A program made the translations under genes and the position numbers. The notes beneath the pieces are model-generated. The model searched no databases and was not told the DNA's origin. It saw only the letters and a program-made list of their open reading frames with translations. DNA of 64,000 nt from Candidatus Hinthialibacter antarcticus (lineage in GTDB: Bacteria; Hinthialibacterota; Hinthialibacteria; Hinthialibacterales; Hinthialibacteraceae), in assembly GCA_030765645.1 (NCBI GenBank), contig JAVCCE010000003.1, positions 1-64,000 of the forward strand, read 5' to 3'. This document shows positions 9,255 to 19,145 of this stretch, piece after piece. Each line of letters begins with the position of its first letter. The first letter of the stretch is position 1.

Positions 9255-9281
9255 AAGGGCGCTGATGTTTAGGCGCCCTTT
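9255..9281 (+). terminator. Rho-independent terminator
   Basis: AAGGGCGC and GCGCCCTT pair around a 10-base loop, followed by a short T-rich tail, 23 bases after the stop of the Gfo/Idh/MocA gene. Confidence 0.75.
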
Positions 9282-9356
9282 CTTGTGATGATTCCTCATT
9301 CTTTGATAAAAAAAATCACATCAAGAGTTAATGTGAATCAATTTCAATCGTCGCTT

Positions 9357-9412
9357 AAATCCCCCCGGCGCTTGCCGCGCCACCCCCCTTATTAAGGGGG
9401 GCAGGGGGGATT
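9357..9412. repeat. C/G-run palindromic intergenic repeat
   Basis: AAATCCCCCC at the left end and GGGGGGATT at the right end, with an inner near-palindrome CCCCCCTTATTAAGGGGGG. It is non-coding and lies between convergent genes. Similar C-run/G-run elements occur in many copies in other bacterial genomes, so this is probably one member of a small mobile or REP-like family. Only one copy is in this window. Confidence 0.65.
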
Positions 9413-9434
9413 CAATTTCCCTCCCCACATTTAT

Positions 9435-10952
9435 TTAATACTTCGCTTGTTTGTATAAACCCAATTCGCTGATTAGCGGCAGGCCGCGCGATTTTTTGAC
9501 CGTAAGGCGGATCGCGTCGCTTGTGGTTTCTTCAATGCGGAACAAGCGCTTATAGCCGATGGTTGTTCCTTCCGCAACGGTTTTCCATTCGTCGTTCACT
9601 TTGGCTTCGACGGTGAATTCGGCGATGCGCTGCCCCATCGAAATGGGTTCCTGCAATAAAATTACGTCGAAGGTTTGTGGTTTGTTCAAGCCAATTTCCA
9701 GAGGCGCGAATGCGTATTCATCTTTCGGCGCCCAGTAGGTGTCGTTGTTTCCGTCAAACAATTGAGGTGGATTCTGATCGCCCTGGTGTTGAGTCCCTGG
9801 ATAGGAAAACGGGGCTTGAATGAGATTGGTTGCAAAGGTCTCTTTGACGTACGCGCCAAATTGCATCAAGCGCCATACGTCGTTTTCATGGAACAGGCCG
9901 CGGCGGTCGGGCGGAATGTTCAGCAGCAAGACGGTGTTACGCCCGATGGATTGATAATAAATATCAATCAAGTGGTCCATGCTTTTGACTTGCTCGTCTT
10001 CTTTTTCATGATAAAACCAACCGGGACGTATTGAGACATCGGTTTCGGCTGGATACCAGATCAACGGCGCTTGCCCCTGGTCGGGTGAATCAGCAAGATG
10101 GTTGAACGCCACGTCGTCGCGGTTTTTGCCTGCGTCTTTCAAGTAAGTCACATCGCCTGCGACGACGGTCTCGTTGAATTGAACTTTAGGGTCGTTGAGC
10201 GCTTTGGGCGTCGAGACGCGGACGCTCCATTCCGTTTCAGCCGCAACGCCGGATTCATTACCGACCCAGCGAACGTCCGGCCCCATGATGGCGATTAAGG
10301 CTTGTGGCTGTAATTTTCGGATCAGCGAATAATACGCCTGAAAGTCATAGACCTGACGTTTGCCGTTGGGGCCTTCGCCGTTGGCGCCGTCGAACCACAC
10401 TTCCGCAATGGCGCCGTAGTTGGTCAGCAACTCAGTCAGTTGGTCTAAAAAATATTGGTTGTAGACCGGCGAGTCGCCGTAGTCCGGGTTGTTGCGGTCC
10501 CAGGGCGAGAGATAAACGCCGAATTTGAGACCGTGTTTTTTACATGCCGCCGCCACTTCTGCGACGATGTCGCCCTGGCCGTTTTTCCACGGGCTGTTTT
10601 TGACGGAATGTTCCGTATACTTGCTGGGCCACAGGCAGAAGCCGTCGTGATGTTTGCAGGTGAGGATGATGAGTTTTCCACCAGCGGCTTTGACGGCGCG
10701 CGCCCATTGTTCTGCGTCGAATTGAGTTGGATTAAAGATTTGCGGGTCTTCGCTGCCGTCGCCCCATTCGCGGTCGGTGAAGGTGTTGACGCCGAAGTGG
10801 GCGAAGAACACCAGTTCCATTTCCTGCCACATTTTTTGTTTTTGCATCGGGACAGGGCCTATCGGGTTGATCTGAGCGCTTGCTGTGAATGAAGCGAAGC
10901 AAGCAATGAGAATGAAAATGGCGAGACATTGGCGAAGGAAGGAAAGACGCAT
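9435..10952 (-). CDS. Secreted alpha-L-fucosidase, GH29
   Basis: 505 residues: signal peptide to about residue 27, then a GH29 TIM barrel with FFAHFGVNTFTDREWG, ILTCKHHDGFCLWPS (residues 97-110) and AEVWFDGANG; Asp188 in that last motif aligns with the family nucleophile. The C-terminal part is a beta-sandwich resembling an F5/8-type carbohydrate-binding domain. GH29 enzymes release L-fucose from glycans by retention. Length is typical. The start has GAGAGG upstream. A second fucosidase of another family (GH95) lies at 14667-17015, so a fucose-containing glycan is a likely substrate. Not obviously in an operon. Confidence 0.93.
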   Translation of the reverse strand: MRLSFLRQCLAIFILIACFASFTASAQINPIGPVPMQKQKMWQEMELVFFAHFGVNTFTDREWGDGSEDPQIFNPTQFDAEQWARAVKAAGGKLIILTCKHHDGFCLWPSKYTEHSVKNSPWKNGQGDIVAEVAAACKKHGLKFGVYLSPWDRNNPDYGDSPVYNQYFLDQLTELLTNYGAIAEVWFDGANGEGPNGKRQVYDFQAYYSLIRKLQPQALIAIMGPDVRWVGNESGVAAETEWSVRVSTPKALNDPKVQFNETVVAGDVTYLKDAGKNRDDVAFNHLADSPDQGQAPLIWYPAETDVSIRPGWFYHEKEDEQVKSMDHLIDIYYQSIGRNTVLLLNIPPDRRGLFHENDVWRLMQFGAYVKETFATNLIQAPFSYPGTQHQGDQNPPQLFDGNNDTYWAPKDEYAFAPLEIGLNKPQTFDVILLQEPISMGQRIAEFTVEAKVNDEWKTVAEGTTIGYKRLFRIEETTSDAIRLTVKKSRGLPLISELGLYKQAKY

Positions 10953-11006
10953 AGCAACCTCTCATTTTTTCGTTTTCAGTTTTTAAAATCATAAAGGAAA
11001 AACAGA

Positions 11007-11513
11007 TTAATCGTCAGGCGAGTCGTGCATTTTACGTTTCATAATGGCGTCGATCTTAGGGCCGATTTTGGGTGGAACGTGGAAATGGAATTTCTTGCCT
11101 GTACGCAAGGTGAGAAATACTTCCTGCTTTTCGCGATGATATTGTTTCATCGTGTCCCAGGGGATCAGGTCGCATTTATAGAGGAACCATTTTCGGCTGA
11201 GGGCGTAAATTCCGTTCTCGCGAATTTCCAACGGAAACGCCGCGACCATAAAAAATGTAAGAAACGCAATGATGAACAACGTAATCGTTATGTCTTCCGT
11301 CAGCGTGATAACAAACCATGTGACCAATACGATAAATAAGACCGTCATCGTTGAGATGGGATTAAAAAACATATAGCGAATTAAGCGCTTGCCGCCAATG
11401 CGGTCGCGATTTAAGCGGTCAGCCAGAATTAAGAAGCCAATTAACAATAAGAGAATTGAAAATTCACCAATAAAACTATAGATTGCGTCAGATGCAGCCC
11501 AGTGTGATTCCAT
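11007..11513 (-). CDS. Membrane protein with cytoplasmic C-terminal domain, unknown
   Basis: About 168 residues. Three to four hydrophobic segments (ILLLLIGFLILA, MTVLFIVLVTWFVITL, ITLFIIAFLTFFMVAAF) are followed by a roughly 70-residue soluble domain containing IRENGIYAL, LIPWDTMKQY and FHFHVPPKIG, similar to membrane-anchored PH-like (YdbS/DUF5673-type) domains. Start at the second ATG (11513) is favoured since GGGGAG lies 7 bases upstream; 11516 is possible. The protein at 17269-17838 has the same layout and may be a distant paralogue. Role unknown. Confidence 0.65.
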   Translation of the reverse strand: MESHWAASDAIYSFIGEFSILLLLIGFLILADRLNRDRIGGKRLIRYMFFNPISTMTVLFIVLVTWFVITLTEDITITLFIIAFLTFFMVAAFPLEIRENGIYALSRKWFLYKCDLIPWDTMKQYHREKQEVFLTLRTGKKFHFHVPPKIGPKIDAIMKRKMHDSPDD

Positions 11514-11611
11514 CATTGCGCTCCCCAGACTTGTGCGAATATTATAGTGAATGTAAGCCACAAAAGAATACGAGCGTGTATAAATTGTGATGAGGACAGG
11601 CTCTGTTGTTA

Positions 11612-12547
11612 TTAGGGTTGATCTGCCAATCGTTGCTGTGGGTTTTGAATGAACGCTTCAATTTCATCGGGGGATATGGGCGAGGTCGCGCCTGCTTGCG
11701 TAGCGACCATGGCGCCCAGCGCGTTGCCCCAGACGCAGCATTCATCCAGAGGGGCCTGATTCAACCACTTCGCCATGAAGGCGGCGGTGAAGGCGTCGCC
11801 TGATCCGCAGGGATCGACTAAGTTGACTTGAAAACCCGGCTCGTAAACGCTCTCGCCCTGGCGGTTGCGCGCATAGGCGCCTTTGTCGCCTTTGGTGATG
11901 ACGCAGGCATCTAATGAGAAACTCGTCAGTAGAGACTCTGCAATGGCGGGCAGTGAATCGCCTTTAAGCGGCAGCATATCGCGCAGCATCCAGGCTTCGT
12001 CTTCATTGATCTTCATCATCTGCGCTTGCTTTAATGAGTTTATAATTATTTCTTGGGTGTAACAGTTTTTGCGAAGATTGATGTCACATAATTTGACGGC
12101 GCCGTCTGCGGCGTTGAGTAAACTGTTTAGCGTGTTGCGTGATGGTTCGGATCGTTGCGCCAGGGTCCCAAAACAGATGCAGTCGGCATTGCGAATTGCG
12201 TCCAGCGTGGTTTCATTGATCTGAATGAAATCATAGGCGACCTCAGGGACGATGAAATAATCGGGTTGATTGTTTTCATCCAGGGTTATATTGACCGTAC
12301 CCGTAGGATGGCTGTCATCCCACTGGACGCACAAATCCGGCACACCTAGTTCAAGAATGCGTTGGTGCGCTTGCTTGCCTAGTTCGTCGCGGCCCAGACG
12401 GCTAATCATGGCGGCGTTCATTCCGAGTGAATGGGCGCGATAACAAAAATTAAACGGAGCGCCGCCCAATTGCGGCCCGCCAGGCAGCAGGTCCCATAAC
12501 ACTTCGCCGAATGCAACGATGTTTCTTGGATTCATTGTTGTTGTCAT
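11612..12547 (-). CDS. PfkB-family sugar kinase (fructokinase-like)
   Basis: 311 residues, cytoplasmic. It has the PfkB family signatures: FGEVLWDLLPGG with LGGAPFNF near the N-terminus, and VDPCGSGDAFTAAF near residue 247, where the Asp of GSGD is the catalytic base and the Gly run forms the anion hole. The sequence most resembles fructokinase or 2-keto-3-deoxygluconate kinase-like members that phosphorylate a free sugar with ATP. No ribosome site stands out at either candidate Met (residue 1 or 5). It is divergent from the methyltransferase gene with 44 bases between them. It could handle sugars released by the neighbouring hydrolases; that link is inference. Confidence 0.85.
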   Translation of the reverse strand: MTTTMNPRNIVAFGEVLWDLLPGGPQLGGAPFNFCYRAHSLGMNAAMISRLGRDELGKQAHQRILELGVPDLCVQWDDSHPTGTVNITLDENNQPDYFIVPEVAYDFIQINETTLDAIRNADCICFGTLAQRSEPSRNTLNSLLNAADGAVKLCDINLRKNCYTQEIIINSLKQAQMMKINEDEAWMLRDMLPLKGDSLPAIAESLLTSFSLDACVITKGDKGAYARNRQGESVYEPGFQVNLVDPCGSGDAFTAAFMAKWLNQAPLDECCVWGNALGAMVATQAGATSPISPDEIEAFIQNPQQRLADQP

Positions 12548-12591
12548 AAAAAAAGATTATAAGATTATAGCAATCAATCAAGCGGATCGAC

Positions 12592-14634
12592 GTGAATACA
12601 ATCTTTGAATGGATGCCCATGACGGAACAATGGTTCGAAGAGGTGCAGCGCTGTTTTCAAGCCCATGATTGGGACGGGACCCAATCGGCGCTGTTACGCG
12701 TGATGAATGAGGAACCCAAAAACCCGCTGCCGCGCTACCACCTCGCGAATTTATTCCGCCTGCTAAAGCGTCCCTCTGAGGCCGTATCGATTTTGGAGCC
12801 GCTTGAGCATGAAGCGGATGTTCCCGCTGAATATCTCTGGGCGTTATTTGAATGTCGGATGGAAGCCGGCGATTACCAGGCAGGGACTGCATCGATCCAC
12901 CTTCTACCGCTCGATCGAGATTCATCGCCGCAACGCCTCGAACTCGCGCTGGGATGCGCCCGCTTGGCTGGTAACTATTCGCTGGGATTAAAAATCGCCC
13001 GGCGGATGCACACAAAAGGCCTCGCGTCAGAATTGCGTTGGGTGTTGCGCGTCCATCGGTTGCTTCGCGTGTTTCCAAAATTTCTACGAATCAAATTGGC
13101 GCGTAATTTTGCGCTTCACGCTTTGCAGCGCTGTCGCTGGCGGCGGGCGCGGGTGTGGCTTGAAGCCGCGCGGGCGATGTACCCACAACAATTTGAATGG
13201 CCGTTTCGTCTCGCTCACTTGCAGCGGATTAGCCGCGACCCGTTTGATCCGCAATTTCATTGGGAATTTGCCTGGTTGTCGATTGCGCTGACGATTCAAC
13301 CTGATCGCAAAGAAGCGTTGCGGATGCGCGCGCTCACGTTGTTTGATATGGAGCCGGGGCAAGTGGTTCTGGATGAAATACAACAATGCCCGGGCGCATT
13401 CAGCGAATCCGAACGATTGAGAATGCAGGCGGCCTGCCATGCAAATTTGCAGCAGTATGAGAAAGCCGCTGCTGCGTATCACGAATTGCATCAATGCGGC
13501 GACAAAGCGTTCGCGCAATTCGGCCTTGGGTTAATCCATCTAGAAAAAAGTGAATATTCTTTTGCGTTGAAATGTTTTGAAACAGCGGAAGAGGAATTAG
13601 AAACAGATGATGGGTTTCAGTTTACGCTGTGGTTTTTTTATCAAGCGTGCTTGCAATTTGAAAACGGAATTCCGCCTGAATCCATTTGTGGGCAGGCGAT
13701 TATTCATGAATTAGATGATAGCCATGAAGTCGCAAACACGTTTGATGAATGGGACGATTTTGAATGCCCGCTCTGCGGCAATGCCGCCGCCGGAGAACTG
13801 CTTTGGAAAGACCACTCAACAAATTGGCAGCGTGCCCGATGCAGCAGCTGCGGAATGATCGCCGTTTCGCCCATGCCGACAGAAGCGCAGATCAACGCTA
13901 TCTATACGCGCGAAAGCCGCAGCGAAGACTCAGTCAATCGCGGGTATCGCCGTCAGTTAATGGAAGCCCTACATGCCTCGGAAGACCAATTGAAGACGCT
14001 GAACGCTTACCGCGAAGCGACCGGGTGGGACGGCCAGTTTGATTGGGACGCCTACGAAGCCTCGCTCGGCGAAACCAAGCGCTGCCTGGATGTGGGCTGT
14101 GCGTCTGGTCGAACAGCGGCGACCTTTCAGCGCTTGGGGTGGGACGCGCATGGCATTGACGTCGACCCGCAGGCAATCGCCGTTGCGCAAGAGCATGGCC
14201 TGGAAGTGAGCGTGGCGCATCTCGAGCAATTAGAACTAGACAAGTTGTTTGATTTTATCACGCTGGTCGATGTGATTGAGCATGTGCGCGATCCAAAAGC
14301 GCTGATGCAACGCGCATCTCAATTATTGAAGCCGGGCGGCGCCGTGTATATCAAGACGCCCTGCGCCGATAGCCTGCCGCATCGGTTGGTCGGCGAGCGC
14401 TGGTTAGAATCAGCGGAGCATGTGCAATTTTTCAGCCAGCGAACACTCACAAAACTGGTGGAAGAAGCCGGATTTAAAATCGCGGCGTCTTCCTATTATG
14501 TTGATGATGCGACCCCGCTATTGCATTACGACCAATGGCAGTCGCGCCGCTTTCCCCAATTATTTCAACAATGGACCGACCGCTTGCAAGCAGGCGATGC
14601 GGTACGCATGTTATTATTAAAACCTCAGCCGTAA
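12592..14634 (+). CDS. TPR, zinc-ribbon and SAM-methyltransferase fusion
   Basis: About 680 residues with three parts. Residues about 1-380 are helical repeats of TPR type (HDWDGTQSALLRVM, YHLANLFRLLKRPSEAV, YEKAAAAYHEL). Residues about 390-420 form a zinc ribbon with CPLCG and CSSCG. Residues about 490-640 are a class I SAM-dependent methyltransferase with CLDVGCASGRTAATF, GIDVDPQAIA and DFITLVDVIEHV, followed by LLKPGGAVYIKTP. Zinc-ribbon plus methyltransferase proteins of this type often methylate sugar nucleotides or polyketide-like substrates; the TPR front end is unusual. The start is uncertain: GTG at 12592, ATG at 12613 or ATG at 12619, none with a strong ribosome site. Single gene, convergent with the GH95 gene. 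Confidence 0.82.
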   Translation: MNTIFEWMPMTEQWFEEVQRCFQAHDWDGTQSALLRVMNEEPKNPLPRYHLANLFRLLKRPSEAVSILEPLEHEADVPAEYLWALFECRMEAGDYQAGTASIHLLPLDRDSSPQRLELALGCARLAGNYSLGLKIARRMHTKGLASELRWVLRVHRLLRVFPKFLRIKLARNFALHALQRCRWRRARVWLEAARAMYPQQFEWPFRLAHLQRISRDPFDPQFHWEFAWLSIALTIQPDRKEALRMRALTLFDMEPGQVVLDEIQQCPGAFSESERLRMQAACHANLQQYEKAAAAYHELHQCGDKAFAQFGLGLIHLEKSEYSFALKCFETAEEELETDDGFQFTLWFFYQACLQFENGIPPESICGQAIIHELDDSHEVANTFDEWDDFECPLCGNAAAGELLWKDHSTNWQRARCSSCGMIAVSPMPTEAQINAIYTRESRSEDSVNRGYRRQLMEALHASEDQLKTLNAYREATGWDGQFDWDAYEASLGETKRCLDVGCASGRTAATFQRLGWDAHGIDVDPQAIAVAQEHGLEVSVAHLEQLELDKLFDFITLVDVIEHVRDPKALMQRASQLLKPGGAVYIKTPCADSLPHRLVGERWLESAEHVQFFSQRTLTKLVEEAGFKIAASSYYVDDATPLLHYDQWQSRRFPQLFQQWTDRLQAGDAVRMLLLKPQP

Positions 14635-14666
14635 TGACGCGGCAATCTCACGTTGCATAACGGCTG

Positions 14667-17015
14667 CTATATCGGGCGAACGATATAGGTCTTGCCTTTT
14701 TCTGTCGGGATACTGACGACAACGCCTTCTGAGGCGGCTTGTTCAATCAATGTTTTGCCGTCGCATGTAATCGCGACGGGCGCGTTGGTTCTTAGCGTCA
14801 GCCAATTGCCTAATTCAGATTGAATGGACGCTTCGCGTAATTTGTTTTCCTGCCAATTGATATCGACTTCAAAGCCGCCGCGCGCTTTGAGACCGCTGAC
14901 GGAACCTTCTTTCCATGCGCTTGGCAACGCTGGTAACAGATGGACGGCGCCGTCGTGGCTCTGCAGCAGCATTTCCGCAATGCCCGCTGTCCCGCCGAAG
15001 TTGCCGTCGATTTGAAACGGGGGGTGATTGTCGAACAGGCTGATGAAAGTCGATTTTCTTAGTAATGCAAGAATGTTTTCATACGCTTTGTCGGCTTCGC
15101 GTAGGCGCGCCCAGAAGTTGATGATCCAGGCGCGGCTCCATCCGGTGTGACCGCCGCCGTTGGCGAGGCGGTGTTCGATGGATTTACGCGCAGCAGCGGC
15201 GAGTTCGGGCGTGCCGTCTAGAGTAATTTGGTTGCTGGGGTGTAAGGCGTACATGTGAGAAATATGACGATGGCCCGGTTCGGGTTCCTCAAATTCTTCC
15301 GTCCATTCCATTAGCCTGCCGTCGGAACCGATTTGCGGTTTTGCCAGTTGCGAAAGCAAGCGAGTGGTTTCTTTGGTGAACTCATCATTGATGCCCAAAA
15401 TATCTGCTGCGGCAAGACAATTGGTGAAGAGTTCCCCAATGATTTCCTGGTCCATGCTGCATCCCATGTTCAGTTGGGAGCGCTGGCCGTCTTTGGTGAT
15501 GAATGCGTTTTCAGGCGAAGTTGACGGGCCGGAAACCAGCAAGCCCGTCTTGGGATGTGCCACTAAAAAGTCATGAAAAAACAGCGCCGCTTCTTTCATG
15601 ATGGGGTAGGCGCGAAGACGCAAAAATTCTTTGTCTTCGGTGAAATTATAGTGTTCCCAAAGGTGTTGGCAGCTCCAAGCGGCGCCCAATGTCCACATCC
15701 CATATCCCACATTGCCAATCGGCGAGGTCCAATACCATGCGTCGGTGGTGTGGTGGGCGACGAAGCCCCGGCAGCCGTATACGTCACGGGCGGTCTTGCG
15801 TCCGCTGGGGCGCAACCGGTCGATGAAATCCAGAAACGGTTCGTGACATTCGGACAAGTTGGTGACTTCCGCTGGCCAGTAATTCATTTGAACATTGATG
15901 TTGATGTGATAGTCGGCGTTCCAGGGCGCGTCGATGTGTTGGTTCCAAATGCCCTGCAAGTTGGCGGGCATGTTTCCAGGACGCGAACTGCTGATTAGCA
16001 AGTAGCGTCCGAATTGGAAATACATCGCGATCAATTGCGGGTCTTCGGCGCCGTCTTGTACGGCTTTGAGGCGCTGGTCGGTCGGCAATTGGGCTAGGTC
16101 TGTACGTCCAAGGTCTAGTTGAACGCGGTTGAACAGTCGCTGATGTTCTTTGATATGGTCGTTGCGAAGCGTTGCATATTTTTTCTTTGCTGCGGCTTCA
16201 AGCGTTTGCAGCGCATGGCTGGGGTCGTTATTTTGATACGTCGTTTCAGCCGCAAGCAAGAACACGGCTTCATCTGCATCTTTGATATGCAGGGTTGCGT
16301 TATCGGTGTTGACGGAGCCGCCTTTGACGATGGCTTTCAGGTAGGCTTCATATTCGACGCCCTGGGTCGGTTCGCCATGATCGGCCTGGCCTCTCATCAG
16401 CAGGACGTTATTTTCTAATGCTGTGATCTCAAAATTTTCCGGGCGGGTCAAGGCTGCATCGAATGTAAGCGCGCCGGGTTTGCTGGCGGTGATGCGAACC
16501 GCGATCACTTGGTCGACCGGGCTGGAGAAATATTCGCGGGTGTATGTGACGCCGTCTTGTGTGTAAGTTGTTTTGGCAATCGCGGTTTCAAGATTCAGTT
16601 CGCGGCGGTAGTCGCTGGCCTCGCCGTTGGATGGAAACTCGAGGGCCAAATCGCCGAGTGTCTGGTAACTGAGCGGCGCGATGCGCGGTCCCATAAATTC
16701 TTCTTGCATCACCTGTTGGCCTTCGACGTACTTGCCGTCGAAAATCAACTGGCGGGCGCGGTCGAGATGTTTATAAGCGCCGACGCGGTCGCGATTTTGC
16801 GCAGGCCCCGCCCACAAGGTTTCCTCATTGAGTTGAACCTGTTCGCGTTCAACGCCGCCGTAGACCATGCCGCCCAGGCGCCCGTTGCCGAAGGGCAGGG
16901 CGTCTTCCCACTGCTGGGCGGGTTGCTCATACCATAAGGTCAGGTTGTTTTCGACAGCGTATGTCGAAATCGTCAGGCAAACCGCAAGACTGATATAGGC
17001 AAAACGATGAAGCAT
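14667..17015 (-). CDS. Secreted alpha-L-fucosidase, GH95
   Basis: 782 residues: signal peptide to about residue 20, then [29 protein letters not shown], typical of the GH95 N-terminal beta domain, and an (alpha/alpha)6 barrel. [14 protein letters not shown] (about residue 373) carries the paired Asn that act with an Asp as base in GH95; LMEWTEEF (about 568) holds the expected general-acid Glu; [13 protein letters not shown] follows. GH95 enzymes cleave alpha-1,2-fucosides (or galactosides) by inversion. Start supported by GGGAGA. An 8-bp inverted repeat covers the stop codon. With the GH29 enzyme it gives the cell two mechanistically different fucosidases. Confidence 0.93.
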   Translation of the reverse strand: MLHRFAYISLAVCLTISTYAVENNLTLWYEQPAQQWEDALPFGNGRLGGMVYGGVEREQVQLNEETLWAGPAQNRDRVGAYKHLDRARQLIFDGKYVEGQQVMQEEFMGPRIAPLSYQTLGDLALEFPSNGEASDYRRELNLETAIAKTTYTQDGVTYTREYFSSPVDQVIAVRITASKPGALTFDAALTRPENFEITALENNVLLMRGQADHGEPTQGVEYEAYLKAIVKGGSVNTDNATLHIKDADEAVFLLAAETTYQNNDPSHALQTLEAAAKKKYATLRNDHIKEHQRLFNRVQLDLGRTDLAQLPTDQRLKAVQDGAEDPQLIAMYFQFGRYLLISSSRPGNMPANLQGIWNQHIDAPWNADYHININVQMNYWPAEVTNLSECHEPFLDFIDRLRPSGRKTARDVYGCRGFVAHHTTDAWYWTSPIGNVGYGMWTLGAAWSCQHLWEHYNFTEDKEFLRLRAYPIMKEAALFFHDFLVAHPKTGLLVSGPSTSPENAFITKDGQRSQLNMGCSMDQEIIGELFTNCLAAADILGINDEFTKETTRLLSQLAKPQIGSDGRLMEWTEEFEEPEPGHRHISHMYALHPSNQITLDGTPELAAAARKSIEHRLANGGGHTGWSRAWIINFWARLREADKAYENILALLRKSTFISLFDNHPPFQIDGNFGGTAGIAEMLLQSHDGAVHLLPALPSAWKEGSVSGLKARGGFEVDINWQENKLREASIQSELGNWLTLRTNAPVAITCDGKTLIEQAASEGVVVSIPTEKGKTYIVRPI

Positions 17016-17268
17016 GAGTGATCTCCCGTGGAAATTGGATGGTTGAAAAAATACGATAAACCAACAGAGCGCCGCTAGGCTAGGGACAACAAATGATTGG
17101 GCGGGTTAGAGAATGCGGGTGAGGCCTGCGTCTTGGGCGATTTGCTTGGCTTGCATTCGTTCAGCCATCTCGCTCACTTTATGTAATCCTTTAGAATATT
17201 GAAGCGTAAAAACTCTCTTGTTTCATGCAAGCGCCTATGGTAGAGTGTCGATAATGAGGCGCTCAACC
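17016..17268. other. Intergenic stretch between divergent genes
   Basis: About 250 bases between the GH95 start and the membrane-protein start. A minus-strand frame of about 38 codons (17106-17222, ending AQDAGLTRIL) is open but has no start with a ribosome site. It could be a remnant or chance. No terminator; promoters for both directions should lie here but none is clear. Confidence 0.4.
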
Positions 17269-17838
17269 ATGCTGAAACCGCTTAACCAAAACCCTTATGT
17301 TATCGTTCCAATCCTACTTAGTATTGCGGTAGCGATTTTTGCAATCGCGTTTATGAATCAGAATGTATTATGCTGGATTCTATTTGTAGGCGTTGATGTA
17401 GGTATGATCGGCGCAATACACCAGTTAATTCAATTAAAGAAAATGCACATTATTCATCAAGGGCGAATGAATTTGCATCCGCTTCATTTGCTTGTAAGTA
17501 TTTTATTGATTGTCTCGATTTTTTATTTCTCAATGAAGGAAATTACAAATCTTGAAGCTTATTTAAATGCAATTTCTTGTTCACTCCTGTTTTTTTTCGT
17601 TATGATGCACCGGGCAATAATTCCGAGTGTCGTAATTGTAAAAGAGGGAATCATGTTGCATGGAAGTGTGCATCTTTGGAATAACCTGGATATGTTGAAC
17701 ATCAATATCATTGGCGATGAATTTGTTAGAATCACGCCAAAACACCTTCCCAAAATCATTTTCCCCGCAATTCGAACGGATAAAACTACAGTCGATATTC
17801 TTGTCGCCGAGCTCAACAAGCGCGGCTATGCAAGTTGA
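17269..17838 (+). CDS. Small membrane protein, unknown
   Basis: About 189 residues with four hydrophobic segments (VIVPILLSIAVAIFAIAF, CWILFVGVDVGMIGAIH, LHLLVSILLIVSIFYFS, CSLLFFFVMM) and a roughly 60-residue soluble C-terminus (VHLWNNLDMLNINIIGDEF..). The layout matches the protein at 11007-11513. Start chosen at 17269, where GAGG is 8 bases upstream; the upstream in-frame Met codons lack one. Its 3' end overlaps the histidine-kinase gene on the other strand by 13 bases. Base composition is more AT-rich than the neighbours. Function unknown. Confidence 0.6.
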   Translation: MLKPLNQNPYVIVPILLSIAVAIFAIAFMNQNVLCWILFVGVDVGMIGAIHQLIQLKKMHIIHQGRMNLHPLHLLVSILLIVSIFYFSMKEITNLEAYLNAISCSLLFFFVMMHRAIIPSVVIVKEGIMLHGSVHLWNNLDMLNINIIGDEFVRITPKHLPKIIFPAIRTDKTTVDILVAELNKRGYAS

Positions 17839-18989
17839 TCTTGCTCCGGCGGCGCTAATTCCTCAGGGTAGAAGTGGACGGTGAATGTCGTGCCCCCTTT
17901 GAGTTTGCTCTTGACGGTGAGGTCATAGCCCATCAGTCGGCAGAGCGAACGCGCAATCGCCAAGCCCAAGCCCGTCCCCGAATATTTTTTGGTCGGCCCC
18001 GCATCTAACTGATGAAATGAATTAAAAATAGCGTCGATTTCCTCTTCGGGAATTCCGATCCCGGTGTCGATGACGTCGATGCGGCCCAGTCGGTTGCTGC
18101 TGCTGTGGGCCGTGAGCTGAAGAGTGATGGTTCCCTTGTCCGTATATTTAATTGCATTGCCCAGTAAATTAATCAAAATAATTTTGACTTTTTGGCGGTC
18201 CGCGTAGATCGGGTACAGATCGTCTGGATAGGTTGTACGTATTTTGACGGGTTTGTCAGCGATCTGTCCCTCAATTTCACGAATGAGATCATCAATCAAT
18301 TCCGTAATAGAAAAAGTTGTGCACACCAATTCGTCGCGGCCCGACTCGATTTTTGAGAGGTCCAAAATGTTGTTGATCAGTTTGAGCAGGTGGTTGCTGT
18401 TGGAGAGAATGCGCTCTAAAAAGGCGGCGTCTTTCTCAGAGAAATTAGATTTCTTGTTTTTGATGAGGATGTTGGTAAAACCGATAATGGAGTTCAGAGG
18501 CGTACGCAGCTCGTGGCTCATATTCGCCAAAAATAAACTTTTGGACTGATTGGCCTGTTCGGCTTCCAGGGTCATTTGCTCGGCGCATTGAATGGCTTCT
18601 TGCAGTTGCTCATTGGCGCGAAGCATCGACTCGGTTGACGCCCGGCGTTGAAACACCATTTCAGCGGCAATGAAGACAAACAGCGCAAAAAACGTAATGG
18701 TATATAGTGAGTCGATCTTCGCGGTATCGTTAACGATGATCGCGGTACATGCAATGGCGTATGCGGTGAATCCGGTGAGTAAATAAGATTCCCGATATCG
18801 AAATACATGGGCGGCATGAATCATTGGAAAGAAAACCAGAGCAAGCGAAAAATCAAAAATGACGTAACCTGTTTTTTGCTTTAAAATGACAAGGCATACA
18901 ACAAATAGCACGGCTAATATGATGTAAGTTAACAGGTACCAAAAGTTCTGTTTTATTGTCGCGAAGAGTGGTGTTGCAGGTTTCGTCAT
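17826..18989 (-). CDS. Membrane sensor histidine kinase, orphan
   Basis: 387 residues. Four or so transmembrane segments fill residues 15-115, then a short coiled coil (about 118-150). A HisKA domain follows with NMSHELRTPLNSIIGF, phospho-acceptor His159. The HATPase domain shows LINLLGNAIKYTDKG (N box), DTGIGIPEEE (G1) and YSGTGLGLAIARSL (G2). No periplasmic sensor domain is seen; the membrane part resembles small unspecific sensors. No response-regulator gene is in the window, so its partner is elsewhere. All catalytic boxes are intact. It is convergent with the preceding membrane-protein gene. Confidence 0.92.
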   Translation of the reverse strand: MTKPATPLFATIKQNFWYLLTYIILAVLFVVCLVILKQKTGYVIFDFSLALVFFPMIHAAHVFRYRESYLLTGFTAYAIACTAIIVNDTAKIDSLYTITFFALFVFIAAEMVFQRRASTESMLRANEQLQEAIQCAEQMTLEAEQANQSKSLFLANMSHELRTPLNSIIGFTNILIKNKKSNFSEKDAAFLERILSNSNHLLKLINNILDLSKIESGRDELVCTTFSITELIDDLIREIEGQIADKPVKIRTTYPDDLYPIYADRQKVKIILINLLGNAIKYTDKGTITLQLTAHSSSNRLGRIDVIDTGIGIPEEEIDAIFNSFHQLDAGPTKKYSGTGLGLAIARSLCRLMGYDLTVKSKLKGGTTFTVHFYPEELAPPEQDQLA

Positions 18990-19145
18990 CGTTTGTGTGT
19001 TCCAAACAGGAGGCCGTTTGTCTGGGGCGCCATCGTAAGGATGCCTCCGTCTTTCTAGACTTTATACTAACCATCTATTGTAGGTCATTAAAGATAAGTC
19101 TCAAAGCGACGTTTGCTTAATTCTATGGATACGAGGTGTTCCCCG

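Noticed and set aside
14667-14688. 8-bp inverted repeat at the GH95 stop codon
   Set aside because: No T run and short; not listed as a terminator.
17106-17222. Minus-strand frame of about 38 codons ending AQDAGLTRIL
   Set aside because: Could be a remnant of a longer gene, but no start, ribosome site or recognisable domain; left unannotated.
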